Source of the DNA: CAWDVK01 sp963805715
GTDB lineage: Bacteria; Actinomycetota; Actinomycetes; Streptosporangiales; Streptosporangiaceae
DNA: 64,000 nucleotides
Direction of reading: 5' to 3'
Assembly (NCBI GenBank): GCA_963805715.1
Contig: CAWDVK010000020.1
Coordinates: 434,001 to 498,000 of the forward strand
The notes beneath the pieces were generated by a model. The model worked only from the letters and a program-made list of their open reading frames with translations, did no database searches and was not told the DNA's origin. Shown piece after piece: positions 7,130-16,051 of the stretch; the stretch's first letter is position 1; each line of letters begins with the position of its first letter. The translations under genes and the position numbers were made by a program.

Positions 7130-8581
7130 CTAGTAGCCATGCCGCACCGCCCGGCTGAGTTCCCTGGACGCGTAGATGCCGAGCGCGATCAGCAGCCCGC
7201 AGCACGCGGCCAGCTGCGCGGGGACGCCGTAGTCGCGGTAGCCGATCTCGAACGCGAGCGCGACAGCGGCGGCGGCCAGCGCGAAGGCCCGGGCCCCGAG
7301 CGCCTGCAGCAGCAGCGCCAGGAACATGGCGCAGCCGAGCGCCAGGTAAGCCGCTACCTCGGCCGGTACCGGCCCGCGCAGCGGGATCAGCCGCGCCGCC
7401 AGCACGATCCAGATGGTCGCCGCGGTCAGCGCGAGGGTCCCGGCCAGGTACTGGCCCACCGCGGCGAGCAGCACCCGCCTGGCCCGGACGCCGAAGTCGC
7501 GCAGCTCGCCGGTCGCCCGCACCAGCCGCCGCATCCGCCTGCGGTACCAGAGCAGGCTCCACTCGGCGGCGCCCATGGACAGCGACAGCGGCAGCGCCGC
7601 CAGCAGCGCGCCGACGTTGATCCCGCCGTGCCCGTGCACCCCGGCCGCCACCGGGAAGATCAGCAGGCCGGCCGCGAGCAGCCCGAAGGCGATGGCGGGC
7701 AGCGCCGACAGCAGCTCCGTCCCGGTCAGCACCCGGCCCGCCCGCGGGCTGCGGGGCCGCGAGCAGGCCACGGCCAGCGCGAGCGCGAGCAGCGGGGTCG
7801 CGGCCAGCGCGGCCCAGACCAGGTGCTCCTGCCCGGCCGGCCGTCCCAGCAGCAGGAACGCCGCGCTGCCGAGGACGCCGGGCGCGAGCGCGACCAGCAG
7901 CCAGCGGTCGGCGCCCAGGACCATCAGCACGCAGGCGCCGAGCATGTACGCGCCCTCGCCGGCGCCGAAGATCACCACGTCGGCCCGTGCGTGCAGCAGC
8001 ATCGCGGCGGCCGCCATGGCCGCCGCGACCACCGCCAGCCCGGCCACCAGCCCGGCCCGCAGCACCCGCCGGGTCTGGCCCGTGTCGGCCATGCCGAGCC
8101 GCCGGTAGCCGAGGTAAGCCAGCCCCTGGCTGAGTCCCCAGGCCACCAGCAGCGCCGCGACCAGCGTGGGCAGCACGCCCGGGCCGCCTAGCAGCCCGGC
8201 CGCGGCCGGGAAGCAGATGGCGGGCAGCCCGTACAGCAGGCCGTGCAGGGCGGGCCGCAGCCTGCTGGTGTGCCAGGGATCCGACAGCGGCTCGGGCTCG
8301 GCAGGCTGCCGGGGAACCCGCTGGAACATCTCCTGGGCCAGGGCGAAGACGTCCGGCAGGCCGTAGCGGTCCGCCACCGCCTGGTCGCTCAGGCCGTCGA
8401 ACTCCAGCGCGCTGGCGATCTCCAGCGGGTCCACCGCCGACGCGCAGACCTCGCTGAAATCGGCGCAGAGCGCGGCCACGCTATCGGCAGGCTCCGAGCG
8501 GCCCTCGGTCAGCAGCGGCCCCGCGCCGCCGGCCGCCTGCTGCGCGAGCAGCCGGGGATCCCGCAGGCTCTCGGCGCTCAT
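7130..8581 (-). CDS. Unknown multi-pass membrane protein, candidate polysaccharide exporter
   Basis: A 483-residue protein I do not recognise. The first 105 or so residues are hydrophilic and contain DGLSDQAVADRYGLPDVFALAQEMF, shown here only in part: key segment AVADRYGLPDVFALAQ. The rest forms about 12 hydrophobic segments, with a short basic loop YRRRMRRL near residue 345. Its ATG overlaps the TGA of the pelF-like gene (ATGA), so it is translationally coupled to the polymer-making glycosyltransferase. In Pel systems PelF works with the 12-helix transporter PelG; this protein has a similar topology but no PelG signature that I can see. An export or synthase-scaffold role is inferred from position and topology. 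Confidence 0.75.
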   Translation of the reverse strand: MSAESLRDPRLLAQQAAGGAGPLLTEGRSEPADSVAALCADFSEVCASAVDPLEIASALEFDGLSDQAVADRYGLPDVFALAQEMFQRVPRQPAEPEPLSDPWHTSRLRPALHGLLYGLPAICFPAAAGLLGGPGVLPTLVAALLVAWGLSQGLAYLGYRRLGMADTGQTRRVLRAGLVAGLAVVAAAMAAAAMLLHARADVVIFGAGEGAYMLGACVLMVLGADRWLLVALAPGVLGSAAFLLLGRPAGQEHLVWAALAATPLLALALAVACSRPRSPRAGRVLTGTELLSALPAIAFGLLAAGLLIFPVAAGVHGHGGINVGALLAALPLSLSMGAAEWSLLWYRRRMRRLVRATGELRDFGVRARRVLLAAVGQYLAGTLALTAATIWIVLAARLIPLRGPVPAEVAAYLALGCAMFLALLLQALGARAFALAAAAVALAFEIGYRDYGVPAQLAACCGLLIALGIYASRELSRAVRHGY

Positions 8582-10113
8582 CCGGCTGCCCCCAGCGCCA
8601 TCAGCTGCGCTCCGCCGAAACGGTGCCGCCAGCCGGCTCCGGGCGCGATGGCCGGCGTCTGGCCGGGGTCAGCGGTGAGCAGCGGGCGGCCAGAGCCGAG
8701 GAAGGTGTAAATCTCATCGAACGCGCTGATCGCCCGGTCGACCGTGAAGTACTCCAGGGCGCGCAGCCGGGCTGCCGCGCCCAGCTTCTGCCGCAGCCCG
8801 GCGTCCCCGAGCAGGGTGAGGCAGGCCTCGGCCAGCCCGGCCGGGCTGCGCGGCGGCACCGCGAGGCCGGTGTCGCCGATGGCCTCGGTGACGCCGCCCA
8901 CGTCGGTTCCGACGCACGGCCGCCCGCACGTCATGGCCTCGATCAGGGTGTAGGGGAATCCCTCGGTGATGCTGCACAGCACGACGACCTGCCCGGCCGC
9001 ATACGCGTCGCGGATCTTGTCCACCCGGCCCTCGAAGCTGGTGCTGGCGCTGATGCCCAGCTCGTCGGCCAGCAGCTGCAGGTGCTCCAGGTAGGCCTCG
9101 CCGCCGGCCGGGGGCGAGCCGAAGATGCGCAGCCGCGCCGCCGGGATCTGCTCGCGGACCAGCGCGAACGCGCGCAGCAGCGTGTCCAGGTCCTTGACCG
9201 GGTCGACCCGTCCGGCCCAGGAGATGGTCGGCACGTCCGGCTCGCCGGCCAGCGCGGGGAAGTCGGCGGGATCGACCCCGTTGTAGACGGTGCGGACCTT
9301 GGACAGGTCGGCGCCGAGCTGCTCCTCCCAGCGCTTGTTGTAGACGTTGCCCGGCGTGATCATCTGCGCTTCGTGATAGCCGAGCGCGCACAGGCGGCGC
9401 AGGAACCGCAGGAACAGCCGGCGCACCGGCCACCGGTACGGCGCCGAGCGGCTGTGCAGGAACTGCTCCCGCATGTAGATGCCGTGCTCGGTGACGAGCA
9501 TGGGCGTGCCGTACTGCCATTTCGCGGTCAGCGCCGGCAGCGCGCCGAGCCCGTTGGTGACCGCGTGCACCACGTCCGCCCGGACCGGCGGATGCGACAG
9601 CGGCCGGAGCGCGTGCTCGATCATCTGCATGACGGTGACCGCGTCATGCAGGGTCGGCACCGAGTGCGCGCTCTCGGGCCGGTCCCGCCACGCGTCGCTG
9701 AGCACCTGCACGGCGCTCTCGCTGGCGAGCGCGCCCGAGAGGGTCCCGGCCTGGCCGCAGCCGAACATCTCGCGCAGCACGCTGGCGAAACGGTCCTGCT
9801 GCTGGTCGGGCGGCTCCAGCAGGACATCGATCAGGTCGCCGACGGGCACGGCGCCCCGGCCGCGGCCCAGCCTGGCCCGCGGCCCGGAACCTGGCGGCGG
9901 CGGGCCCCACAACGGCACCGTGACCAGGGACGTGACGTTGCCAGGCAGCTTCCAGCGCACCGGCTCGCTGCCCGTGGCGACCAGCGCGACGAGCCGGAAG
10001 TCGTAGTCCGGCATGCCGCGGATCAGCTGGTCACACCACACGCTGACACCTCCGAAGTGATGCGGGTACGTGCCTTCCTCGGTCAGGGCTATCTGCATGA
10101 CTGGCTCGCTCAC
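8578..10113 (-). CDS. pelF: PelF-type GT4 glycosyltransferase
   Basis: A 511-residue GT-B glycosyltransferase. Its start, MQIALTEEGTYPHHFGGVSV, is the PelF signature (TEGTYP followed by GGVS). Later motifs include VHAVTNGLG, TEHGIYMREQ, the hinge ISWAGRVDPVKDL and the donor-binding ITEGFPYTLIEAMTCGRP (E-x7-E). PelF of Pseudomonas is the cytoplasmic polymerase of Pel, an N-acetylgalactosamine/galactosamine polymer that uses UDP-GalNAc. The GTG at 10113 overlaps the TGA at 10110-10112 of the preceding Agd3-like frame (GTGA); an ATG at 10098 is the alternative. The coupling ties polymerisation to deacetylation. Confidence 0.88.
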   Translation of the reverse strand: MSEPVMQIALTEEGTYPHHFGGVSVWCDQLIRGMPDYDFRLVALVATGSEPVRWKLPGNVTSLVTVPLWGPPPPGSGPRARLGRGRGAVPVGDLIDVLLEPPDQQQDRFASVLREMFGCGQAGTLSGALASESAVQVLSDAWRDRPESAHSVPTLHDAVTVMQMIEHALRPLSHPPVRADVVHAVTNGLGALPALTAKWQYGTPMLVTEHGIYMREQFLHSRSAPYRWPVRRLFLRFLRRLCALGYHEAQMITPGNVYNKRWEEQLGADLSKVRTVYNGVDPADFPALAGEPDVPTISWAGRVDPVKDLDTLLRAFALVREQIPAARLRIFGSPPAGGEAYLEHLQLLADELGISASTSFEGRVDKIRDAYAAGQVVVLCSITEGFPYTLIEAMTCGRPCVGTDVGGVTEAIGDTGLAVPPRSPAGLAEACLTLLGDAGLRQKLGAAARLRALEYFTVDRAISAFDEIYTFLGSGRPLLTADPGQTPAIAPGAGWRHRFGGAQLMALGAAG

Positions 10114-12496
10114 CCGCCCCGTCCGGCCGGCACCGGCCCGGCGCCGGCGACAGCCCGCAGCGCCTCGCCCAGCGCCCCGCCAGGCAGCTGCGCCGGGTTG
10201 GCCGCGGCATTGATGGCCGCCGTGGAGCGCGGCAGCCGCGCGGCGGCGGCCGTGGCCGGCGCCGTCGCGGGACCGGCCGGGTACGGCGTCGATGCCAGCG
10301 CCAGCTTCAGGCCGTGCCCGCCCAGGGTGGTGCGGGCCGAGAGCTGGCCGGCGTAGCCGGCGCCGTAGGCCGCCCCGCCGGCCAGCTCACCCTGGTCCCG
10401 TCCGGCGCCGTGACCGGGACGGACGTGCCCGCCGGGCCGGTGATGGTGACCACGCCGCCCTGCACGTACCCGCGCACGGATCCGGCCGCCAGCGCCCTGG
10501 CCCACATCTGCTGGGCGTGCAGGGCCGCGCCGTCGGCGGACATCGGGTTGCTGACGACCGGGGCGCTCGCGCTGAACACGCTGCGGTAACCGGCCAGCGC
10601 GCCGTCGATCACGGGGTAGCCGAGCCGGCCGCCGGTCAGGTTCGACTGGCGCAGGTAGAACGGCCGCGGGTCGTTCTGCAGCACCGACCCGAGCATGATC
10701 GTGACCTGCAGCGGCCGGATGAACGAGTTCCATCCGGTGGCCGGGCGCAGCGGCGTCAGGCAGGAGACCGGGGTCACGGTCGAGCAGGCCCCGCTGCCGC
10801 CGTCAGCCGCGGAATCGTAGAGCCAGTTGTACTCCGAGACCTCCTGCGCCGGGGTGGTGACGTTGTAGAACACGTCGATCGGGTGCCGCGGCAGGCCGAG
10901 CGCGGCGCCGACGGGCCGCATGGCCGGCTCGGTGGACGCGTCCATCGCGATCCACCTGATCCCGTCCGGCCGCAGGACGCTGACCAGGTTGGGATTGTCG
11001 GCCGGCTGCTGCGGCAGGAAGCGCAGCCCGGTGTAGTCGCTGGTGGCCAGCTCGCTGGCCTCGGCCGGGATGCCGTTGCGCCTGGCCCAGGAGATGTTGC
11101 CGGTGATCTGGCTGCTGATCGCCGCCTTGCTCACCCAGGCGATGCGGCCGGCCCTGGACTGGCACCGCCACGGCGCGACCGCGTAGTCCGGCACGCAGCC
11201 CAGGTTCTGCCCCGTGTAGGTGTCGTTCACCCAGCGGAACTGGTCTGCGGCCGGCCGCAGCGCCGCCAGCAGCGGATCCGTGCCGTGCACCCGGTACCGG
11301 GCGGACGAGCCGCCGTTGACGAGCAGTTCCAGCGTGAACCGGTGCGCGCGCTGCCAGTTCCGCGCGTAGGTCACGTCGGCCGGCGTCATCCGGATCGGGC
11401 TGGTCGCTGGAGTCCCCGGCGGGCAGGTGTCATGACCCGGCGTGCAGTGACCGCTGGGGCTCCACCGCGGGTCCGCGCTGAGCACGTCGCCGGCGTCGAC
11501 GGTCAGGTAGTTGCGCCAGAAGCCCAGGTGGATGCCGCGGGTGAGCCAGTTGACGATCCCGTGCGCCAGGTACCGGTACTGCAGCTGGTAGTAGTCATAG
11601 CCGAAGCCCAGCTCCAGCTGCTGGCGCCCGCCGCTGGAGTAGACGCCGGCCAGCGCGCCGGTGCCCGCGGTCCCGCTGCCCCCGGCGCCGGGAAGCGGCT
11701 CGGTCAGGAACGGGGTGAAGCTGGTCCTGGCCGTGGCGGCCAGCGGCCGGGCGAGATAGCCGTAGGACGTCGCGCCGCCCCGCGTCCCCTCGAAACGGAA
11801 GGACCCGCGCAGGTAGCCGAAGCCGGCTGCCTTCGCGGCGCCGGTGATGGTCGCCGTGCTGCCGTCCAGCGGGCCGCCGTAGGCCGGCCCGCTCAGCCCG
11901 ACGCTCGCCGAGGGGTACTCGTAGCCGTCGACCTGCCGCACCGAGAACGCGGACTCGTAGCTGGCCAGCGCGCTCAGCTCGGCGGCTGACAGCCCGGCCG
12001 GGGCGTCATCGGGCAGCACGACGCCCTGGTAGCGGGCGACCGGCGTGCCGTCGGCCAGCTTCCCGGACAGCAGGGAGCTGGTGATCACCGGCCGGGCGGA
12101 GTCACTGAGGCTGATCACGGTGGCGGGCACCCCCTCCGAGGCCAGCTGCTGGGTGAGCGCGCCCATCCAGGCCGAGCCGTCCGAGATGACCAGCACTTTC
12201 AGGTCCACCCTGGGCGCACGGGCGGCACTCGCCGTCCTCGCCAGGCCAGCCGCGCCGGTCGCTGCCGTGCTCGCTGCCCTGGTCGCGGCGGCGCTCACCG
12301 TGGCCGCGCCCGCCGTGCCCGCGCCCGCCGTGGCCGCGCCCGCCGTGCCCGCGCCCGCCGTGCCCGCGCCCGCCGTGCCCGCGCCCGCCGTGGCCGCGCC
12401 CGCCGTGCCCGCGCCGGCCACGGCCAGCCCGCTGCCGGCCACGGCCGCGGCCACGATGGCTGCGGCGGCGGCCCGCCACGTTCCTCGCTGTCCCAT
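10110..12496 (-). CDS. Agd3-like (CE18) secreted polysaccharide deacetylase, frameshifted near its C-terminus
   Basis: About 795 residues if one frameshift is corrected. A signal peptide (about 1-28) is followed by a Gly-Thr-Ala repeat, then an Agd3-type carbohydrate-binding region (VDLKVLVISDGSAWM ... LSALASYESAFSVRQVDGYE), then the deacetylase core (FWRNYLTVDAGDVL, then FRWVNDTYTGQNLGC). Agd3 and PelA deacetylate GalNAc polymers. The frame ends early at 10307, but the neighbouring frame continues from about 10400 with a sensible C-terminus (AGYAGQLSARTTLGGHG) to a TGA at 10110 that overlaps the pelF start. A one-base error or mutation near 10391-10405 is therefore likely. The metal-binding His pair expected in this family is not obvious in WVNDTYTGQN. 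The upstream glycosyltransferase frame overlaps its first 67 codons. Confidence 0.78.
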
Positions 12497-13686
12497 CTGC
12501 CCCCCTCCGGCCCGGCCGGGGTGTCAGCTGACTGCTGACGCTTCCGTTTCGGATAACGCGCTGCGCCGCCGCCGGGCGACTGCCCGTCGTGCCCGGCGCG
12601 GCGGCCGGCCAGGATCCGCTCGTACGCGTCATCGATCTGGCCGGCCACGGACTGCATGCCGTAGCACTCGAACACGCGGTGATCGGGCAGCCGCGGCTGC
12701 GGGCCGGCCTCGACCTGCTTGCGCATCTCATCGCGCAGGGCGTCGGCCGTGCCGGCCACCTGCCGGGCATGCTCGGTCTGGATGCCGTCCAGCGCGGGGC
12801 AGGTCGTGTACAGCACGGGCAGCCCGCTGGCCAGCGCCTCCAGCACCGAGAGCCCGAACGTCTCCTGCACTGACGCGGCGATGTACAGGTCGAACGCGGC
12901 CAGCATCGCGCTGGTGTCGGCCTGGAAGCCGCCGAAGATCACGTGCTCGGCCACGCCGAGCCGGTCCGCCGCCGCCGCCAGCCTGGCCTGGTCCTCGCCG
13001 CGGCCGATGACCAGGACCTTGCACTTCTCGCCGAGCATCGGGGCGGCGGCCGCCATGATGAGGTCGACGCGCTTGTTCGGGTCGAGGCGGCCGAGCGCGC
13101 CGATCACGTAGGTGTCCGGGCCGATCCCGAACTGCTCCCGGACCCGCTGGCGGGCCGCCGGGTCGAAGGCCATCTCGCTGACCTGCAGCCCGTTGGGCAC
13201 GACGGTGACCTTCCTGGCCGGCACGCCCCAGCGCACTAGCCGCTCCCTGACCACGCCGGACACCGCGATGGTGGCGTCGGAGAACAGTTCCGACGCGAGG
13301 TAGAGCGCGCGGACGCCGGCGGTCATCTTCCGCCGCTCGATATGGGTCTCGCCGATCGAGTGCTCGGTGGTCAGCACGACCGGCGTGCCGGCCAGCCGGG
13401 CCGCCGGCCGGGCGTAGACCTGCGCTCGGTACAGGTGGGTGTGCACCACGTCATAGCGTCCGGCCCTGATCAGCCGCCAGAGCCGCAGCAGCGCCCCGAC
13501 CTGGGTGTTGCTGCTCATCCCGATGTCACGAACCGAGGTACCGCCCGCGCGGATCCGGTCGGCGACCGGGCCGGGGTTGTACAGCGTGACAACGTCCGCG
13601 TCGTTGCGGGTGTGCCGCAGCAGCATGGACAGCTGCAGCTCGGCGCCCCCCGCGTCCAGCCCGGTGATCACGTGCAGAACTTTCAT
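12295..13686 (-). CDS. GT4 family glycosyltransferase
   Basis: A GT-B glycosyltransferase of up to 463 residues. It begins MKVLHVITGLDAGGAELQ, with the VVHTHLYRAQ and TEHSIGE acceptor-side motifs and the donor-site VQETFGLSVLEALASGLPV (E-x7-E). The ATG at 13686 overlaps the TGA of the deacetylase gene (ATGA). The frame continues past the family's usual end into an Arg-Ala repeat that is simply the other frame of the Agd3-like signal region, giving a 202-bp overlap. The true end may be near 12525, where another frame has a stop just before the next start; that would need one frameshift. It probably adds sugars during assembly of the exopolysaccharide. Confidence 0.85.
   Translation of the reverse strand: MKVLHVITGLDAGGAELQLSMLLRHTRNDADVVTLYNPGPVADRIRAGGTSVRDIGMSSNTQVGALLRLWRLIRAGRYDVVHTHLYRAQVYARPAARLAGTPVVLTTEHSIGETHIERRKMTAGVRALYLASELFSDATIAVSGVVRERLVRWGVPARKVTVVPNGLQVSEMAFDPAARQRVREQFGIGPDTYVIGALGRLDPNKRVDLIMAAAAPMLGEKCKVLVIGRGEDQARLAAAADRLGVAEHVIFGGFQADTSAMLAAFDLYIAASVQETFGLSVLEALASGLPVLYTTCPALDGIQTEHARQVAGTADALRDEMRKQVEAGPQPRLPDHRVFECYGMQSVAGQIDDAYERILAGRRAGHDGQSPGGGAARYPKRKRQQSADTPAGPEGGRWDSEERGGPPPQPSWPRPWPAAGWPWPARARRARPRRARARRARARRARARRARPRRARARRARPR
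12297..12420. repeat. 15-bp tandem repeat in the Agd3-like signal region
   Basis: About eight copies of a 15-bp unit (GCGCCCGCCGTGCCC, with GTGGCC variants) encode the AGAGTAG/AGAATAG run just after the signal peptide on the minus strand. The unit length keeps the frame in both overlapping reading frames. Confidence 0.85.
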
Positions 13687-14555
13687 GACCGCTTCCCCCT
13701 GACAGCGATGTAGCCCTTGTAAAGGCGCCGCTTGACCGCGAAGCGGGCGGCGCTGTCCTGCTGGCCGACGTAGACCCGCGGCAGGGCCATCAGGCCCAGC
13801 TGCGAGGCGGGCGTGTCGACCGCGCAGGCGTACTCGTAACCCGCCGCGCGGACAGCCCGCCGCGCCGCGGCATCCATGGATCCGTACGGATAGGCGAATC
13901 CGCGGACCGGTGCCGAGATGAGCGACGCGAGCACCGCCCGGCTCAGCACGATCTCGGTCTCCAGCTGGCTGGCGCTCAGGCCGGCCAGCCGGACGTGCGT
14001 GGCGCCGTGCGAGCCGACCTCCATCCCGGCCGTGCTCAGCTCGGTGACGCCGCCCGCGGACAGCAGCGGCCAGGATGGCCCGTCGTCCCACTCGTTCGTG
14101 CCGCCGAGGCGCGTGGAGATGATGTAGAAGCTCGCCGTGAAGGCGTGCCGCTGCAGTTCCGGCAGCGCGGCCAGCACGCTGGCGTAGCCGTCGTCGAAGG
14201 TGATGCCGACCAGCCCGCGCTGCTCTCCGGCCCGCATCGCGTCCAGCAGCGCGGCGACGGACACGCCCCGCAGCCCGCGGCGCGCCAGCCAGGTCATCTG
14301 CTCGGCGAACCGGTCCGGCGTGACGAAGAGGTGGTTCGGGTCCTCGCGCACGTCCCCGACGCCGTGGTACATGAGGATCATCGGCGCGTTGCGCAGGCTG
14401 ACGCGGTCGCCACTGACCCGGTCGGCGCGGTGCAGCCCGCCGCCCCGCTGCCTGCTCATGATCACTGGCTGCGCGCTCGCCATGGCTGCTGACTGCGCGC
14501 TGGCCGTGGCTGCTGACTGCGCGCTGGCCGTGGCCGGACGCCTGGTCGCCGTCAT
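13683..14555 (-). CDS. NodB-type (CE4) polysaccharide deacetylase
   Basis: A 290-residue protein with the NodB homology domain from about residue 55: MILMYHGVG, TFDDGYAS (the catalytic and metal-binding Asp pair), SHGATH (the metal-binding His pair) and FAYPYGS. The key residues are intact, so it is probably an active metal-dependent N-deacetylase. It has no signal peptide; the N-terminus holds an 8-residue repeat (ATASAQSA). The ATG at 14555 overlaps the TGA of the sugar transferase gene, and its own TGA overlaps the next ATG. If cytoplasmic, it may act on a lipid-linked or nucleotide-linked amino sugar rather than on finished polymer. Confidence 0.88.
   Translation of the reverse strand: MTATRRPATASAQSAATASAQSAAMASAQPVIMSRQRGGGLHRADRVSGDRVSLRNAPMILMYHGVGDVREDPNHLFVTPDRFAEQMTWLARRGLRGVSVAALLDAMRAGEQRGLVGITFDDGYASVLAALPELQRHAFTASFYIISTRLGGTNEWDDGPSWPLLSAGGVTELSTAGMEVGSHGATHVRLAGLSASQLETEIVLSRAVLASLISAPVRGFAYPYGSMDAAARRAVRAAGYEYACAVDTPASQLGLMALPRVYVGQQDSAARFAVKRRLYKGYIAVRGKRS
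14468..14537. repeat. 24-bp tandem repeat in the deacetylase 5' end
   Basis: Nearly three copies of a 24-bp unit (GCTGACTGCGCGCTGGCCGT plus four bases) encode the repeated ATASAQSA octapeptide near the deacetylase N-terminus. Confidence 0.8.
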
Positions 14556-16051
14556 TGCCCGCCTCCCGTCCGGCCGGGAATCGCCGCGGCGAGGGTCCTG
14601 GCCAGGATCACCGCGTCCAGCCACGGCGACCAGTTCTCGATGTACTGGTTGTCGAAGCGGACGCGCTCGCTGATTGAGATGTCACCGTTCAGGCCGTGCA
14701 CCTGGGCCCAGCCGGTCAGCCCGGCCGGCATCCGGTCCCGGTCGGCGTAACGCGGCACCTCGCGGCTGAAGCGGTCGGCGAAGTACGGCCGCTCGGGCCG
14801 CGGGCCGACCAGGGACATGTCACCGCGCAGCACGTTCAGCAGCTGCGGCAGCTCGTCCAGGTGCGTCACGCGCAGCAGCCGGCCGAGGCGGCCCGGCTCC
14901 GGGCCGTCCGCAGTCCAGCAGGTGTCGGGGTCGCCGCGGGTGGTGAGCGTGCGCAGCTTCAGGATCGTCGCCTGGCGGCCGCAACCGGTGACCCGCACCT
15001 GGCGGAACAGGGCCGGCTCGCCGGACTGCAGCCGGATGGCGGCCGCGAGCAGCAGCAGCACCGGCGCGGCCAGGGCGAGCAGCAGCGCGGCGGCCGTCGC
15101 GTCGAAGGCGCGCTTGGCCCGCAGCCGCGCCGCCGACGGCCCGAGGTGGCGGAGCGGTATCAGCGGGATGCCCCAGATCTCGTCCGCGCAGCCGCGCGGC
15201 AGCGCCGTGCCGAGCTCATACAGCCGCGGCACCAGGCAGGCATCGGCCCGCAGCGAGCGGCACCGGCGCAGCAGCGCGGCCAGGTCCTCATCCTTGCAGT
15301 CCGCGTAGCTGATGATGACGCGCCGGATGCGCAGCCGGGTGACCACGTCGCCGAGGTCGCTGGTCCGGCCCAGGAACGGCACCGGCAGGTCGCGGCGCGG
15401 CGCGCCGTCGTCCAGCAGTCCGCAGGGCGCCAGCCCGAGCTCCGGATGCAGCCGCATCAGCTCCGCCAGATGCGCTGACAGCGTGCCCGCGCCCACGACC
15501 AGGGCGGCCTCGGCTACCAGGCCGCGGCGGCGGGCCGCGCGCAGGGCCGCGGCGCCCGCGGCGCGGCAGCTGAGGAGGAGCCCGGCCGACCAGAGCGCCA
15601 GCATGGCCAGCCGCTGCGGCGCCGGCCACGAAGGCGCCAGCCACGGCAGCGCCAGCGGCGCGAGCAGCAGCAGGCCCGGCACGGCCGCCGCGGCGAGGAT
15701 GCGCCCGGCCTGCTCCGAGGTGCGCAGGGTAATCCGCAGCCGGTACTGCCCGGTGAGCGCGATGACCACGAGCACGCCGGCGGCATAGACCGCGGCGGCG
15801 GGGCTCACCGCGCCGCAGATGACCGCGGCGGCAGTGAGCGCCACCAGGTCGGCGGCGGGCAGCAGGACGAGGGCCGCCAGCCGTCCGCGGCGGAAGACCC
15901 ACCGCGGCTGCCGGGCGCGCCCGGCTGGCCGGGGCGGGCCGCCCTGGCCGGCCGGGGTCACCGGCCAGGGCGAGTCCTGGACCGCGGCGGGCGGGACCAG
16001 CTGATAGCTAGCCGGGTCCGCCGGGCGCGGTGCGTCTGGCGCCATCCTCAC
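14552..16051 (-). CDS. Polyprenyl-phosphate sugar-1-phosphate transferase (WbaP/CpsE type)
   Basis: A 499-residue membrane enzyme. Four hydrophobic segments (about 55-165) precede a Rossmann-like central domain (EAALVVGAGTLSAHLAEL) and a C-terminal bacterial sugar transferase domain with a membrane re-entrant helix (RAKRAFDATAAALLLALAAP), FRQVRVTGCG, LKLRTL, LDELPQLLNVLRGDMSLVGP and RPERPYFA. Such enzymes start a repeat unit by moving a sugar-1-phosphate onto undecaprenyl phosphate. This implies a lipid-linked step, which the classical Pel pathway lacks. The GTG at 16051 overlaps the TGA of the flavoprotein gene (GTGA); an ATG follows at 16045. Confidence 0.9.
   Translation of the reverse strand: MRMAPDAPRPADPASYQLVPPAAVQDSPWPVTPAGQGGPPRPAGRARQPRWVFRRGRLAALVLLPAADLVALTAAAVICGAVSPAAAVYAAGVLVVIALTGQYRLRITLRTSEQAGRILAAAAVPGLLLLAPLALPWLAPSWPAPQRLAMLALWSAGLLLSCRAAGAAALRAARRRGLVAEAALVVGAGTLSAHLAELMRLHPELGLAPCGLLDDGAPRRDLPVPFLGRTSDLGDVVTRLRIRRVIISYADCKDEDLAALLRRCRSLRADACLVPRLYELGTALPRGCADEIWGIPLIPLRHLGPSAARLRAKRAFDATAAALLLALAAPVLLLLAAAIRLQSGEPALFRQVRVTGCGRQATILKLRTLTTRGDPDTCWTADGPEPGRLGRLLRVTHLDELPQLLNVLRGDMSLVGPRPERPYFADRFSREVPRYADRDRMPAGLTGWAQVHGLNGDISISERVRFDNQYIENWSPWLDAVILARTLAAAIPGRTGGGQ

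Noticed and set aside
7130..8581. Calling the 483-residue membrane protein PelG
   Set aside because: Topology and position fit, but no PelG sequence signature is visible, so only an export role is suggested.
10292..11989. A 565-codon plus-strand open frame
   Set aside because: Antisense of the Agd3-like gene, rich in Arg, Gly and His codons with no domain.
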